From Pseudomonadota bacterium (GTDB lineage Bacteria; Pseudomonadota; Alphaproteobacteria; Rhizobiales; Xanthobacteraceae): a stretch of DNA of 6,038 bases. Positions within the stretch are counted from its first letter, which is position 1, and the number at the start of each line of letters is the position of its first letter. The notes below the pieces were generated by a model. That model made no database searches, was not told the origin of the DNA, and was given only the letters and a program-made list of their open reading frames with translations. Positions 5,417-6,038 of this stretch are shown piece by piece. The position numbers and the translations under genes were made by a program. The DNA is taken from NCBI GenBank assembly GCA_023442085.1, contig JAEZMT010000238.1:1-6038 (forward strand), read 5' to 3'.

Positions 5417-6038
5417 ATGAACCCGAGGCCCGACTTCTGTCCCGGCTGCGGGGCGCAGGTCTATCCCGAGGAGGCCCATTGCCCCTTCTGCGGCCGCAAG
5501 CTCCATACGAGCTATGTGATGCCGTTCCTCGTGGGCCTTGGCGGCACCGTGGTGGCGCTGATCTCCGGCGGCCTCGTCTGGTGGGTCATGTCCGACGAGC
5601 CGGGCGACGCGCCCGACGCTCAGCCGCAGGTTCAGGCCGCGGCACCGGCTCCCGCAGCGCCCGCCCAGCCAACACCGCCGCCCGCGCCGCCTCCGGCGCA
5701 GGCCGCAGCGCCGCCACCGGCACCTCCGCCCGCCGCCGCACCGGGACAGGAAGCCTCGCTCCCGCTGCCCACCGTGAACAATCCCGTGGCGGCACCGGCG
5801 GCGGACGCTGCCGCGCGGCGCGCCTTCGCCAAGAGCAAGCAGGACAGCTTCGCCCAGAACGGTCTCGACCTTACCGTCACGGCCGGCGGCGACGACGCGA
5901 CGCTGCTCACCATCAAGTTCAATTTCCCGGCCAAGACGGCGGCCGAGCTGATCGTCGCCGGGCCGTTCCCCAAGCAGTGCGAGCAGCGCGGCTTCCGGCA
6001 GGTCTTGTTCGTCGATCCGTCCGGCATCACATGGATCT
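5417..6038 (+). CDS. Zinc-ribbon, single-span membrane protein of unknown function (3' end missing)
   Basis: An open frame of 207 codons that runs off the window without a stop. Residues 8-25 hold two knuckles, CPGC (8-11) and CPFCG (22-26), a classic four-cysteine zinc ribbon. A single hydrophobic span follows at about 34-58 (ending LVWWVM). Residues 60-128 are a low-complexity Pro/Ala/Gln stalk. From about 130 a folded domain begins: a charged helix (ARRAFAKSKQDSFAQ), then alternating strands (LDLTVTAG and LLTIKFNF), then a stretch with C188 ending in RGFRQVLFVDPSGITW. The likely topology is zinc ribbon in the cytoplasm and C-terminal domain outside, a layout seen in zinc-ribbon membrane proteins of several bacteria. 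I do not recognise the C-terminal domain and assign no function. The start is secured by GGAGGTGA five bases upstream. It is set off from the TRAP genes by the hairpin before it. Confidence 0.85.
   Translation, partial: MNPRPDFCPGCGAQVYPEEAHCPFCGRKLHTSYVMPFLVGLGGTVVALISGGLVWWVMSDEPGDAPDAQPQVQAAAPAPAAPAQPTPPPAPPPAQAAAPPPAPPPAAAPGQEASLPLPTVNNPVAAPAADAAARRAFAKSKQDSFAQNGLDLTVTAGGDDATLLTIKFNFPAKTAAELIVAGPFPKQCEQRGFRQVLFVDPSGITWI

Noticed and set aside
5632..6030. Minus-strand Gly/Ala-rich frame at the window end
   Set aside because: It is the reverse reading of the Pro/Ala stalk of the zinc-ribbon gene; low complexity and no start context.

Overview
The window is very GC-rich, with a strong third-position G/C bias, and every supported gene lies on the + strand. 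Gene content and protein style fit an alphaproteobacterium, most likely of the Hyphomicrobiales (Xanthobacter/Azorhizobium-like). That placement is inferred from the recognisable families (the RarA C-terminus, the CrcB and RluA-family proteins, the TRAP permeases); no rRNA or other taxonomic marker is present.

Layout. Positions 1-174 hold the last 57 codons of rarA, a AAA+ ATPase acting at stalled replication forks. After a 56-nt gap comes a compact two-gene type II toxin-antitoxin module: an acidic antitoxin (231-461), then a ParE/RelE-fold toxin (458-736), joined by an ATGA stop/start overlap. Eighteen bases later is crcB (755-1144), a Fluc fluoride channel. After a 132-nt spacer comes an RluA/RluC-family rRNA pseudouridine synthase (1277-2371). 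Its real start is well inside the longest open frame, and it carries a long Ala/Pro-rich linker between the S4 and catalytic domains.

After a 206-nt gap with a weak candidate promoter lies a two-gene TRAP transporter membrane unit: a DctQ-type small permease (2578-3204) and an enlarged DctM-type large permease (3216-5168). The pair is 11 nt apart and surely cotranscribed. No periplasmic substrate-binding protein is in the window. The large subunit has about four extra hydrophobic segments and a signal-peptide-like N-terminus. A perfect 13-bp GC-rich hairpin at 5222-5256 probably ends this transcript. The last gene starts at 5417 behind a strong Shine-Dalgarno sequence and runs off the end. 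It encodes a zinc-ribbon, single-membrane-span protein with a Pro/Ala-rich stalk and an unrecognised C-terminal domain.

How the genes relate. rarA, crcB and the pseudouridine synthase are housekeeping or stress functions; the toxin-antitoxin pair sits among them as a probable acquired cassette. The TRAP unit is a solute importer (sodium- or proton-driven in this family) needing a binding protein encoded elsewhere. The gaps, all under 300 bases, contain no RNA gene that I can recognise. I see no CRISPR array, insertion sequence or rRNA. I do not see convincing evidence of a wholly new multi-gene system. The least explained items are the zinc-ribbon membrane protein, the enlarged DctM without a local binding protein, and the toxin-antitoxin cassette next to rarA.
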